The notes under the pieces: model-generated
The model's input: the letters and a program-made list of their open reading frames with translations, nothing else
What the model was told of the DNA's origin: nothing
Database searches by the model: none
Assembly (NCBI RefSeq): GCF_029227915.1
Contig: NC_079883.1
Location: forward strand, 15,936,001 to 16,000,000
Length of the DNA stretch: 64,000 bases
From: Hydractinia symbiolongicarpus
Lineage: Eukaryota > Cnidaria > Hydrozoa > Anthoathecata > Hydractiniidae
Direction of reading: 5' to 3'
Translations under genes and position numbers: made by a program
In this document: positions 45,315 to 55,399 of the stretch, one piece after another
Position numbering within the stretch: the stretch's first letter is position 1
Layout: each line of letters begins with the position of its first letter

Positions 45315-46095
45315 ATGGCTACCTTTAAAGCTTACCTCCCGAGAAAAATCAAGTTGACCTAAATTGGCTTATATTTACGAATATAAAGTTTTTCAGGCAA
45401 AATACTAAACCAAGTACTGACTCGGATTCCAGCTGGGAGAGCTGTGATGAGGATACTGATCAAGAAGAAGTCGCTTCACGTGTTGATGTTGCTGTGAGCA
45501 TGTGGTGCAAGTGTGGAAAATGTAAGGAAATGCAGAGCGAAGCGGAGTGTCTTTGCTGTTTCGAGTTAGAATCCACGAATATTTTTAATTTGATCGGTGA
45601 GTTTTGATATGCGATTTATAGGCACATGTCAGTATTGCGATTCCGCTCTTGTGAAAATCATACTCTTTTTTAGATAACTGCATTACAGAACATGAAAACT
45701 TCCACAGCATCATACTTTTGAAGGAGGTTTTATGGACCGCATTGGTAGGAATGCATGACACAAATACGAGTCATCTACCACAACGAGTAAACGTAACCAA
45801 CAAGTAAATATTTTCAATCTTTTAACATAATTACAGAATTAAATATATAAAGTAAATATAAGCACTATTTTATATTTTCAGGACTTATAGGTACGCAAGT
45901 TATAGACAGTTTACTTGGTGGGTGCATAATAAGATAGGGAAAGGAGTTCGTCGAGTGATACCTAGTTGTGTTGTCAATAAAATAAGAGACGTGTTTCCTG
46001 AGCCGAACGGAGTTTATGTTGGATATAAAGATGGTGAACCCGTACCCGAAATTGACATTGCATGGGCATTGAGGGAAGAAGAAGAATTGGATTAA
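45315..46095 (+). CDS. P2X7 ballast-domain protein, intact (copy C)
   Basis: Exons are 45,397-45,596, 45,674-45,803 and 45,882-46,095, with GTGAGT and GTAAAT donors and TTTTTTAG and TTTTCAG acceptors. A 5' exon at 45,315-45,352 ([12 protein letters not shown]) joins in phase through a 44-bp intron but has a weak donor (AA|GTTGAC). The protein has an acidic linker ([11 protein letters not shown]), the cluster [11 protein letters not shown]...ECLCC, then NCITEHENF and [13 protein letters not shown], then [36 protein letters not shown] and GVYVGY, and an acidic tail. These are the cysteines and the Y-R-x-Y/A motif of the P2X7 ballast. No transmembrane segment is present, so it is a free-standing ballast. 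Its stop is 22 bp from the stop of the transposase on minus. Confidence 0.88.
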
Positions 46096-46117
46096 AATTA
46101 TATATAAATTTTAAGTA

Positions 46118-47704
46118 TTATTTAAGTCGGGAATACTTTGTAGATAGTTCGATGGTTGTTTCTCTATTTGGCTTTTCTGCAGGTGCTACAAATAGCTGAC
46201 GTTTTCTTGAGTCTGCTTCAATCTTGGAGCGCCTTTCGGAATCTACTGCGCGGAAGTGAATAGCTTTGAGGATACATCGCATAAAGTAATACGATTTATC
46301 TTCCTAACTTTTAAGGCTGTAAATCTCTTAGTGGCTTTCGAATAACGAATACGGAACCTTCGAACTTTACCATCAGCGTTCTTTTTTCGGTATGTGGCCT
46401 GCAGAAAACAGCGGGATGCATAAAATTCACGTACACAGAGATGATTTTATTTAACATTTTGTAATATTTACCTGTTTCCGATCAGCGTTGTAATTATGGT
46501 CCATTATAGCCAGTGCAGTTGATGCCAACATCTTATCTTTTTCATAAAATACGCTTTTAGGCAAGTATCGAATTTTTAATGAATGGAATACCTCCAGACC
46601 AGCTGTAGAGATATTCTTATTCATTTTTTGCATGTCTTTAACAAGTTGTGGTACCTTTAACACTTTGATGAGAGCATCGTGCGCTGGACTACTTGGTTTG
46701 ATCCAATTCTTCTGTTTCTGTTCCTCACTTGTATATGGAGGATGGTCACACTTTTTGTAATGTAATCCAGGGAAGGTATGCTTGTTTGTGACATGATGTA
46801 TCACAGATAGAAATCTCTCGACAAGCTCAACCCCGTTCCATTACAAGTCGACACACTCCAATACAAGTGATTAACGATAGAAGGTGCCCATTCTCTAAGC
46901 TGTTCGTATCTTAATAAAAGTTTTAAAAACCTCTTTATATCCTGGCCCAGTAAATGATAAGACACTATATATATGAAGTAGCTAATGACCAACCTTTTTT
47001 TTGCCCAACTTTATTAGTTTTTTAAAAATGTTCTTTGCAATATGCCATGGGTCAAATTGGTGACGTATATTCTTGTACCTTTTGTCTGTGGCCATTAACT
47101 TTCTGATTTACGTATGTTGGTCTGTAGAGATTGCAGCGATGGGCAGAGCATGATTGTCTTTAAGGTTATTTACCGTACGTATGAAGCCCTCCTTCTCCAT
47201 TACCATAACAATTAGTTGGTGGATATAGCATACTAGTATTGTTTTACTTGTCCTATACAAAAAAAGTTCCCTACCATTGGAATTCTTTACCTCCTTCACG
47301 TCAACGATTTTATAATCCAATGTTCGGCTAGATGAAACGTCCATCGCTGAATCCGTGCTATACGTGGCATTGTGACCAGGGCTATCACATTGTCCGTCTA
47401 TTGATAGTTGGATATTCTCAGATTTATGTTTAACTTTTTCAATCATTTCTAACTGATGAGCACTCCAAGCGCGTTCAATTTCTGGGAATACATACTGACC
47501 TGTAAATAGTTACACCATACATATGGTACAAAAATCACAAAAAGTATAAGTTCGCTGTCGCTATACAGATATCTTACCTCGCAACCTGTAGTAGGTTGTT
47601 TTTTCAATGAATGGCATGTTTAGCAAATAGGCGAATCGCTTAAGTTTCGTGAAAGATTTGGCCGCCATTTCTGCTGCAGCAGTTACTAATAGATTTTTCA
47701 ACTC
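46118..47704 (-). pseudogene. Kolobok-like transposase, C-terminal two thirds (copy C)
   Basis: Four exons were inferred. 47,704-47,578 (KSFTKLKRFAYLLNMPFIEK). 47,499-about 46,995 (QLSIDGQCDSPGHNATYS, YKIVDVKEV, AISTDQHT, then after a TAA stop, IRHQFDPWHIAKNI). 46,941-46,472 (IVNHLYWSVSTCNG, HHVTNKHTFPGLHY, WIKPSSPAHDAL, GLEVFHSLKIRYLPKSVF and ALAIMDHNYNADRKQ). 46,398-46,118 (FRIRYSKATKRF, YYFMRCILKAIHFR, a KRQL...IELSTKY tail). The ordered motifs D-G-x-C-D-S-P-G-H, S-T-D-x-H, F-D-x-W-H and E-V-F-H-S are those of an RNase H-like transposase I believe to be Kolobok. Lesions: the TAA at 47,108-47,110 and frameshifts near 46,835 and 46,300. The expected N-terminal THAP-type domain was not found upstream. 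Confidence 0.72.
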
Positions 47705-48249
47705 CTACATGAAAGAAACAATTCATACAGTACATACTCGAAACTGAAAAAATGTGTTGGATCAAAGGTGCCTCATTCTCAAACCTTATTTGAGATACTG
47801 TACTAGGCCAGAGCCAGAGTGGTGCCTATCGTTCTACAGGAAAGCTAGAAGGTTTACTGAAGTCACCACAATTAACATGAGCTAAATATTCATTTGGCTC
47901 CATTTAATGCCGAGATACTTTATTCGGAGAAGCGTTCGCGATAGAAACTTTAACGAGTTTCTTGTTTTTGGACCTTTTTTGCGAAACTTTGTCTTGCAAG
48001 ACTTTCAAAAATGGCCATTCGCGAAAGTTTATTCAGTACAAACTTTCTAAACTGTCGATTTGCGAAAGTTTACCCACTAAATTTTTAAAAACATTTGCTG
48101 ATGCTAAAAGTTATTTCTTGACTCGCCCTGACTTGTCTCACCCTCTTGATATAAAAAAGAGACAACTGGCGCTGGGAATGAGGTTGGAATATACTTAGAA
48201 GTAAACAAAAGCGTTAATGTTTCAAACGTATGTATTTTAAAAAAAATTA

Positions 48250-48780
48250 ATCAAGGATCTGGACGCCGTTTGCAGAATTGATGAAGAGGAGCGGAATGCT
48301 TATAGCTGCGTTACTGGCGAAGAAGGTTCTGCTTGGAAAAAGTTGTACGGTAGTGAGACATGGGCAGTGAAGCAGGAAGATCTTGAACGTTTAGAAAGGA
48401 ATGATATGAGAATGGTTAGGTGGATGTGTAACGCCAGCCTGAGAGACAGAAAGAACTCAGATGAGCTAAGAAGCAGGCTAAGTCTCTGTAGAATTAAAGA
48501 TGTTATCCAGATAAGAAGATTGAATTGGCTGGGGCACTTGGAAAGAATGGAGGAGGATAATTGGGTAAGAAAGTGTAGAGACTTGATAGTTCCTGGGGCA
48601 AAGCCCAGAGGCAGACCGAGAAAGACTTGGCAGGAGGTTATAAGGACAGACTTGATACAGAGGAAGTTGAGTTTAGATCTAACACAGTCTAAATCAGATT
48701 TGAAGAGGGTCATTAATATACCCCGTCCAACCCATGCTAGCATGGAAAACGGACGTTAAGCCGAGAATGATGAATGATGA
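48250..48780 (+). pseudogene. 3' end of a LINE (RT C-terminus) with GAT tail
   Basis: The open frame 48,343-48,759 reads YGSETWAVKQEDLERLE, RMVRWMCNASLRDRK, RLNWLGHLERME, KPRGRPRKTWQEVI and PTHASMENGR. This is the conserved end of a non-LTR reverse transcriptase. It is followed by a GATGATGATGAT microsatellite to about 48,790, a common 3' tail of such elements. Everything upstream of about 48,250 is missing, as expected for 5' truncation during target-primed insertion. Confidence 0.88.
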
Positions 48781-48792
48781 TGATGATGATGG

Positions 48793-48998
48793 CTTTACAG
48801 TTTTCAAAAACATCAGTGGTCCGGAGAGTAAAAGGATAAAAAAAGAGTTCCAAAAAACATTTAAAATCATGGTCTAGATACCATAATTCAATGCAACATG
48901 AAAATTGTCAACTACCTCGATCTTACACTAAACCTTACTGATTCCACATACAGCCTGTATCGCAAACCTGACAACGAGACACACTATGTCCACTGCTG
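48793..48998 (+). pseudogene. Penelope-like RT fragment
   Basis: Two frames, separated by a shift near 48,868, read VFKNISGPESKRIKKEFQK and then HGLDTIIQCNMKIVNYLDL and TDSTYSLYRKPDNETHYV. The order and the NYLD-x-T-L-N-L motif match the part of a reverse transcriptase seen in Penelope-like elements of invertebrates. It abuts the microsatellite tail of the LINE, so one inserted beside the other. Confidence 0.7.
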
Positions 48999-48999
48999 A

Positions 49000-50160
49000 T
49001 GAAGAAAATGTATTGGGTTTTTGCTGACGTCAGCAGAAACATGTCAAAATACAACATTTTTTGCCGACATTGTATAGAGCTTGAAACACTGATTAAGAAA
49101 ATGTATAGGATCGTGTGCTTTTGACAAGTGGTTACAGAGGGGATCAAAGGTTTTTGATGCCGTCAGTAAACCGTCTATTTCGAAACTTATTCTGAGAACC
49201 AGGTTTGGCAAACTTAAGCAATTTATGCCAAGGTTGTCCCTATTTACCCATGCGATGAAAAATGACTGACAACACCACCCCATTTCAAGTTATGTGGTCT
49301 CAAAGTAATAAGTGTACTGGGTTCATCAACTTATAAATTAAATATGAATATATTTAATTTTATTGACGCTGTTTGAGACATAATCAAAGGAAAATAAACA
49401 CACCCACTTTGTCACTTACAGGCAGACACAGCTTTTGTATTAATATAATAGATTAAAGCCCGTGAAAAAATGTACATAGGAAATGGAAAAAGAACCGTCA
49501 CATGAATTTTGATGAAATCAGCGAGAACCTGCCAATTTGCAAAAAGATTTTTTAAAGATGTTTATTCATTGCCTCCATTGTATAGAGCTTTTTGACGAAC
49601 GGTTAAGAGATATTGCCATTTAAAGATTTTCTGGTGACGTGTTAATTAACCGGGGTGCAAGAAAGTGGTCCCAGGTGGTTTGGAATAAAAAAAATTTTCA
49701 CTTATTTTTATTAGGAGAAAAGTGCATGTCAGAATTGCCCCTCTCAAACACAGACTCAACAAATTAATATAAGAGATAATCAATAGTGAGGGTTCCAATG
49801 TCTTCCCGTTTCATGGAGTTTGTTAAAAGCAAATATTTATGATCTTGTTATTCCCTATGGGGAGAAAGTAAAAAAATAGCGTTACATTTATATGACGTCG
49901 TATATGACGTCACAACTGTCACCTAAAAAAGATTTTTTTTACAAAAATTAATTTTTTTACACCATTCAAAACAGCATTAAAAACGAGTTAAAAACACATA
50001 AACCATATGGTAAAAAACAAGTCTATATATATATACGACTGTGAAAATTTAGTTAAAATGGGGTAAAGTATGACATAAAAACTACTATTTTATAGGTATT
50101 TGTTGACTAAAACAACATATCTGTTTGTTTTTCTCATTTTGAGTATTTCGTGAAGGATTT
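49000..50160. other. non-coding stretch left of DIRS element
   Basis: No coding region was recognised. AT-rich sequence, with a TATATATAT run near 50,022. No copy of the DIRS B repeat is present immediately left of the A1 repeat. Confidence 0.6.
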
Positions 50161-50534
50161 TTCAAAAAAATAATCATTTGCAATTGGGTGCTGAACATGG
50201 GTAATGGTTATACTTGTTATCCCCTGTAAAATATAAAAATGGTGGAATTTTCATTATTTCGGCACATAAAATAACTATAAAGCAATTTTTCTGTTAGTAT
50301 GGTCAAGTGAACAAATCTGGAAATCATATTTGACTTCAATTTCTAAAGTATTGTAAATTTTTAGCAATTTACCGCTGTAAAAGTAGATATTGTCAATTCT
50401 ACGATATCAACCTTAACATAGTATAAATCTAGATATTTTTCACGACACTAATTTTGGATGTACTTTACGCCTTAAAACCAATGTTAGAAAAGTTTTACCT
50501 GTAAAACACAATTTCTGGTTCACAAACTACGCTA

Positions 50535-51074
50535 ATGTTGGCTATTGGAAATAAGAAGCCAAGACTGGAATCTCTTTCCATGGAACAATATAACATAGCT
50601 AATTTGAGAATTTTTTATGAATTATTGTCTTCTGCCAGATTGCCAACCTCGTCCGATTTACGTGACTATTTGTCTTATTCCATTAAGATCTTAGAGTTGG
50701 CTAGAAAGTACACCTGGGAGTCTGTGCTAAAGTATGACGATGAATATCGAATTCTTCAGAACACTTATGGCTATCCATGGAGCTTTGACAATAGCCATTT
50801 GCATGAAGTGATGCTTATACCTGGTTGGGCCTCCCCTCCTGTCTGTAACCCTTCCAGTACCTTAAGTAAGGGAAATTCAGGTTCACCTGCCTCAGGATCG
50901 TCTTCAGGGTTTCCTACACATACTTCTTCCGGTGTGGAAATCTGTCGTAATTTTAACCGCCAAAAAGGTTGCCAGAAAACAGAATGTAAATTCACCCACG
51001 TCTGCAACCGCAAAATTGGTAATCAGGCTTGTGGCAAACCTCATTCTGGACAAAACCACAATTCTGACAATTGA
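50535..51074 (+). CDS. DIRS-type Gag-like ORF1
   Basis: The protein has 179 residues. The N-terminal half is helical (YNIANLRIFYELL, LARKYTWESVLKYDDEYR), typical of a capsid-like region. A serine/glycine-rich linker follows, then a CCCH-type finger starting at about residue 136 (CRNFNRQKGCQKTECKFTH, then VCNRKIGNQACGKPH). The stop TGA is at 51,072-51,074, and the RT frame opens before it in another register, so ORF2 is probably reached by overlap or frameshift. Nucleic-acid binding is inferred. Confidence 0.82.
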   Translation: MLAIGNKKPRLESLSMEQYNIANLRIFYELLSSARLPTSSDLRDYLSYSIKILELARKYTWESVLKYDDEYRILQNTYGYPWSFDNSHLHEVMLIPGWASPPVCNPSSTLSKGNSGSPASGSSSGFPTHTSSGVEICRNFNRQKGCQKTECKFTHVCNRKIGNQACGKPHSGQNHNSDN

Positions 51075-52251
51075 CTACCCTCAGAATTTCGCACTCCTCT
51101 TTAATGTTGACTTATGGACCAATGAACTGGCTGAAGACCCAGATCGTGACTTCCTCCTTAATGGAATTCACTGTGGTTTTCAGCTTCTTCCTAAGGACTC
51201 TGATTTATTGCCTGCCGAAATGAATAACTACTTTTCTGTTACCAGTCCTACAGCTCATATGAAAGTAGAAGCTACTCTGCTGGATGAACTTAAAACTGGT
51301 AACTATGTTCTTACTCAATGTAAACCTACCATTGTCAGTGCTCTTGGGGCTGTCCCCAAACCTGACTCTGATGAGTTACGCATTATACATGACTGTTCCA
51401 TGCCAGTTGGAAAGGGTGTCAATACATACATTGATATTGAAAAACAAAAATTTCAAACTATCGATGATGCCTGTGCTATGATCAAACAGGGATATTTTAT
51501 GGCCAAGGTTGATTTACGCCATGCATATCGGTCAGTACCTGTTCATCCATCAAACTATGCTGCGCTTGGTCTAAAATGGCGGTTTTCTGGAAGCACTCGA
51601 TACTCATATCTTGTCGATACTCGACTTCCTTTTGGAGGTCGAAGTGCTCCTGGAATATTTCATCGCCTTACACAATCTGTTCGTCGTATGATGCTAAGAC
51701 GAGGTTTTCCTCTCGTTATTGTCTACCTAGATGATTTTCTTGTTATTGGCCGAACACAGACTGAATGTTATGAGGCCTATAACACACTCTTTAAATTACT
51801 TGTTGCACTAGGGTTTCAGCTTAGCCCTGCTAAGTTGGTCCCTCCATGCCAGCAACTTACTTTTCTTGGAATTCTGCTTGACACTGTGTCACTTACCCTT
51901 TCTCTTCCACCTGCTAAACTGGATGCATTGAGGGAAGTAGTGTCACATTTTTTAACCAAGCAGAGAGCCTCTAAGAAAGAGTTGCAACGTCTTGCTGGTC
52001 GCCTAAATTGGGCTTGTAAAGTCGTGTATGGTGGTAGAACGTTCTTGAGACGTGTCCTGGATCTGATGAACACCTTGTCTTCCTCTGCCTCGAAGTGTCG
52101 CTTGACGCTCGAATTTCACAGGGATATAGCTTGGTGGGATCAGTTCTTGGGTGTGTTTAATGGACAATGCGATTTCTATGACCAAAGACCTATTACCAGT
52201 CTGCAAACTGATGCTTGCTCTGGCGCTGTTGGTGCCTTTTTTAAAGGGTGA
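51060..52251 (+). CDS. DIRS-type reverse transcriptase (start of ORF2)
   Basis: The RT reads GAVPKPDSDELRIIHDCS, FMAKVDLRHAYRSVPVHP, LPFGGRSAPGIFHRLTQS, VIVYLDDFLVIG (YLDD at 51,724-51,735) and FLGILLDT. The first RNase H strand is LQTDACSGAVGAFFKG, ending at a TGA at 52,249-52,251. The frame is open further upstream (to 50,932), but that part shadows ORF1. The stop follows a T6-A3-G3 run, where a one-base indel moves the RNase H into the next frame. That could be a mutation or a read error in the homopolymer. Confidence 0.9.
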
Positions 52252-52702
52252 TTGGTTCTATTCTCATCTAAGGGTAGACCATTTCCCTCTTGCCTCTTTG
52301 CATATTAATTTTAAGGAAGCCCTGTGTGTAGTTCTTTCTGCTATTCGCTGGGCTCCCACTTGGCAGAACAAAACTATCCATGTCTTCTGCGATAATACTG
52401 CTGCTGTTGCTATGCTTAATAAAGGAACTACCCATCACCCTGTTATGATGGACTATTTACGTCAGTTGTTTTGGTTATCGGCTACCTTCAATTTTCGTTT
52501 GAAGGCTTTCCATGTAGCTGGTGCTCAGAATGTCCTTGCTGACGACATATCACGTCTTCATTCAAGACAACACTTATTATCATTTTTGCACTTTTTGCAG
52601 CTCAACTCACTGACTTCAGTCTGTGATATGGTTGCCATCAATCATATGTCTGCCTATTCTTATTATTTTCTCATTGGTAAGTATACCATCTGTGATAGCT
52701 AA
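52236..52702 (+). CDS. DIRS-type RNase H (continuation of ORF2)
   Basis: In the next frame the RNase H continues: GDWFYSHL, INFKEALCVVLSAIRWAP, VFCDNTAAVAMLNKG and HVAGAQNVLADDISRLHS. These provide the glutamate, aspartate and final aspartate of RNase H. It ends at TAG 52,700-52,702 and overlaps the recombinase ORF, which starts at or before 52,623 in a different frame. Confidence 0.85.
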
Positions 52703-53711
52703 TTTTTGTATTCTCCTTCCTCTAGAGTTGCCCCCCTTCGTTTCGGAGTTGGTGCACGACGTTGTCCTTTTTCGGCAGGCCACCTATGCTGAGAATACAA
52801 AAAAGAGCTATCGCACGCATCGCAAGGCTTATGAATGTTTTTGTAGCCAGATGTCTTCGCCACTTGTGCCTGCCTCCACAGATTTTTTATGCCTATATAT
52901 TGCCCATCTGGCTAGGTTTTTACTACCACAATCAGTTTGTATGTATCTAAATTTTGTTGGCCTTCTACATCTTGAGATGGGATATGCTAATCCTCTAACC
53001 AACAATTGGACACTATCCACAGTTTTAAAAGGTATGAAGCGTATGCTTGGTGTTCCGGCCAAGCCACGTCTTCCTATTACCACTGCTCTTCTTTTTGGTA
53101 TTCGTTCTCGCCTTAACCTAAATTGTAGCTTTCATGCTTCATTTTGGGCTGTTTGTTTAGTTTCATTTTTTGGTCTGTTCCGTAAGTCACATTTATTGCC
53201 GGCATCTTCTACGATATTTAATCCCCTCAAACAACTAGTTCGGTCTGATTTTACTTTTCATGATGACCATATTCTCGTTCTAGTTAGATGGAGTAAGACC
53301 ATCCAACTGGGACAGCGCACAATTACTGTTCCACTGGTGGCTATTCCTTCTTCTCCTCTTTGTCCAGTTCGGGCTATTTTGCATGCTTTTTCTCTCACTC
53401 CAGGTGTTCTGCGTGATGCTCAAGCCTTTTGTTGGCGCAAATCCTTGATGCTACCCAACACTATATTGACATATCGGACTTTCATGTCCGTTATGAAAAA
53501 AGTGTTGACAGAGTTAGGGTGTTCTACCTCCCAATATGGTACCCACTCGTTTCGCCGTGGGGGGGCCACCTTTGCTTTAGAGGCAGGCGTTCCTCTGGAT
53601 GTCATATCCTTATTGGGGGACTGGAAATCTGATAGTATGTTTCTTTACCTTCACATGCCCCTTGCTCAGCGGTTTTCTGCCCAACGACTTATGGCATCAC
53701 ACCTTGCATGA
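52623..53711 (+). CDS. DIRS-type tyrosine recombinase (ORF3)
   Basis: The protein has 362 residues. An N-terminal SAM-like DNA-binding segment (TYAENTKKSYRTHRKAYECF) is followed by the catalytic domain: FFGLFRKSHLLP (first Arg), VRWSKTIQLGQR, GTHSFRRGGATFALEAG (H-x-x-R) and LLGDWKSDSMFLYL with the nucleophile Tyr. All R-H-R-Y residues are visible and the frame is intact, so this ORF could be functional. It would integrate a circular cDNA by site-specific recombination. Confidence 0.92.
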   Translation: MIWLPSIICLPILIIFSLVSIPSVIANFCILLPLELPPFVSELVHDVVLFRQATYAENTKKSYRTHRKAYECFCSQMSSPLVPASTDFLCLYIAHLARFLLPQSVCMYLNFVGLLHLEMGYANPLTNNWTLSTVLKGMKRMLGVPAKPRLPITTALLFGIRSRLNLNCSFHASFWAVCLVSFFGLFRKSHLLPASSTIFNPLKQLVRSDFTFHDDHILVLVRWSKTIQLGQRTITVPLVAIPSSPLCPVRAILHAFSLTPGVLRDAQAFCWRKSLMLPNTILTYRTFMSVMKKVLTELGCSTSQYGTHSFRRGGATFALEAGVPLDVISLLGDWKSDSMFLYLHMPLAQRFSAQRLMASHLA

Positions 53712-54010
53712 CATCTTTTATTTTATTTTATTTTCTACTACTACTTTGGATTTGGACTCTATGTTTTCACATATTTTACGTTGTGAGCTATGCTATGTAT
53801 ATATATATTTTGTTCACGCTTATTAATATTATATAGAGATGTGTTATTACCTTGGCTTTGTTGTTGCTTATATTATAAATGTGTTCTACTTTCATTTCAT
53901 GCTTGTATATATTTTCAGCTATTACTATATATAAATGTTTTGTAACTTTTGTCCTATCTACAGCAATAGAACTGTACTCTACAATGATGAGTTTTTATGT
54001 GTGAGTTTAA

Positions 54011-54252
54011 GTGACTCATAAATATATATTTATGAGTGTTTAAATGCACACATATATAGATCTTCTTCCTACAGTACTCTGGTTTGTATTGCCCATAGTT
54101 AGTTCACCATTTACCTATGTGCCTTTTCTGGTCAGCAGCATATTTTTTGGTCAGCAGTCTTGCTAGTATTTAAGCTGCAGTTGCCTCATGGTTTTCCTTT
54201 TCAGTTCTAGCAGTTTTTCTTCCTCCTCCCTCCCTGCTGCTATTATATATAC
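54011..54252. other. spacer between B repeats with a perfect palindrome
   Basis: The 242-bp spacer separates B1 from B2. At about 54,013-54,036 it holds a 24-bp perfect palindrome (half-site ACTCATAAATAT). Its location between the repeats makes it a candidate recombination or junction site. Confidence 0.6.
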
Positions 54253-54879
54253 CTCTATGTTTTCACATATTTTACGTTGTGAGCTATGCTATGTATATAT
54301 ATATTTTGTTCACGCTTATTAATATTATATAGAGATGTGTTATTACCTTGGCTTTGTTGTTGCTTATATTATATATGTGTTCTACTTTCATTTCATGCTT
54401 GTATATATTTTCAGCTATTACTATATATAAATGTTTTGTAACTTTTGTCCTATCTACAGCAATAGAACTGTACTCTACAATGATGAGTTTTTATGTGTGA
54501 GTTTAACAAAAAAATAATCATTTGCAATTGGGTGCTGAACATGGGTAATGGTTATACTTGTTATCCCCTGTAAAATATAAAAATGGTGGAATTTTCATTA
54601 TTTCGGCACATAAAATAACTATAAAGCAATTTTTCTGTTAGTATGGTCAAGTGAACAAATCTGGAAATCATATTTGACTTCAATTTCTAAAGTATTGTAA
54701 ATTTTTAGCAATTTACCGCTGTAAAAGTAGATATTGTCAATTCTACAATATCAACCTTAAAATAGTATAAATCTAGATATTTTTCACGACACTAATTTTG
54801 GATGTACTTTACGCCTTAAAACCAATGTTAGAAAAGTTTTACCTGTAAAACACAATGACAAATGCTAGAAATGTTAGTT

Positions 54880-55390
54880 TCACTTTTCTATTTCCGTTTT
54901 GTTGTTACTATCATTGTCGCAGTTTGTACATTCGCGCATATATGTACCTTTCTTTCATTTTGCACCTTATTTTACATCTACACACACTTAGTCCAATTTA
55001 TGCCTTCGGAGCTGGAAAACTATCAGTCATTGCGGCAACCAAGGCATAGTCGATTCCATCCAATTCAAAACTCTCTGGTGTGGGTAGCTATTGAATTAAA
55101 AGATGAGAGCATATAAGCACTAATGTGAAATAATGGCAACGGAATATTTTGTATTTTAGGGCGGACATTGCAGGTGGTAGTTTTTCTGTTTCAGTTTAAA
55201 ATTGTGGTAGAGTAGTGTGTTTTGGGCAGTTGTTTCCACAATAAGCCTGCACAATGAAGTATTCTAATGCTTCCAATGTAGCAAGAGATGGTAACGAATC
55301 CGATAATTCCGCTTCTTTAGGCGCGTCCAGAGTTTGACTGTTGCATGTCATAGATGACTTCCACCAAGCTGATTTGGATTTTTTCACAGA
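54880..55390 (-). pseudogene. decayed C-terminus of an element protein with Cys-rich tail
   Basis: On the minus strand from 55,387: ATLEALEYFIVQAYCG, TTLPQF, a stop, then EKLPPAMSAL. Frames shift to PTPESFELDGIDYALVAAMT and PAPKA, and then VCRCKIRCK and ECTNCDNDS. I recognise the layout (a LPP motif, a DY-x-LV-x-x-MT motif and a C-x-C-K-x-x-C tail) from transposon-linked uncharacterised proteins, but cannot name the superfamily. At least two stops and two frameshifts are present. It abuts the right end of the DIRS element. Confidence 0.55.
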
Positions 55391-55399
55391 ATTTACTAG

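Larger units (their letters stand above)
50163..54856 (+). mobile_element. DIRS-type (tyrosine recombinase) retrotransposon
   Basis: Repeat A1 (50,163-50,512) and A2 (54,507-54,856) are both 350 bp and differ at about two sites. Repeat B1 (53,757-54,010) and B2 (54,253-54,506) are both 254 bp with about one difference. The order is A1, ORFs, B1, a 242-bp spacer, B2, A2. The interior encodes Gag, RT/RNase H and a tyrosine recombinase instead of an integrase. No target duplication is seen, as expected for recombinase-mediated insertion. Direct rather than inverted repeats resemble Ngaro/PAT-type split repeats, but the order differs. Confidence 0.9.

Noticed and set aside
52236-52255. Programmed ribosomal frameshift at T6-A3-G3 in the DIRS RT
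   Set aside because: The run does not form a canonical slippery heptamer in the zero frame, and the needed shift is +1; a homopolymer indel is simpler.
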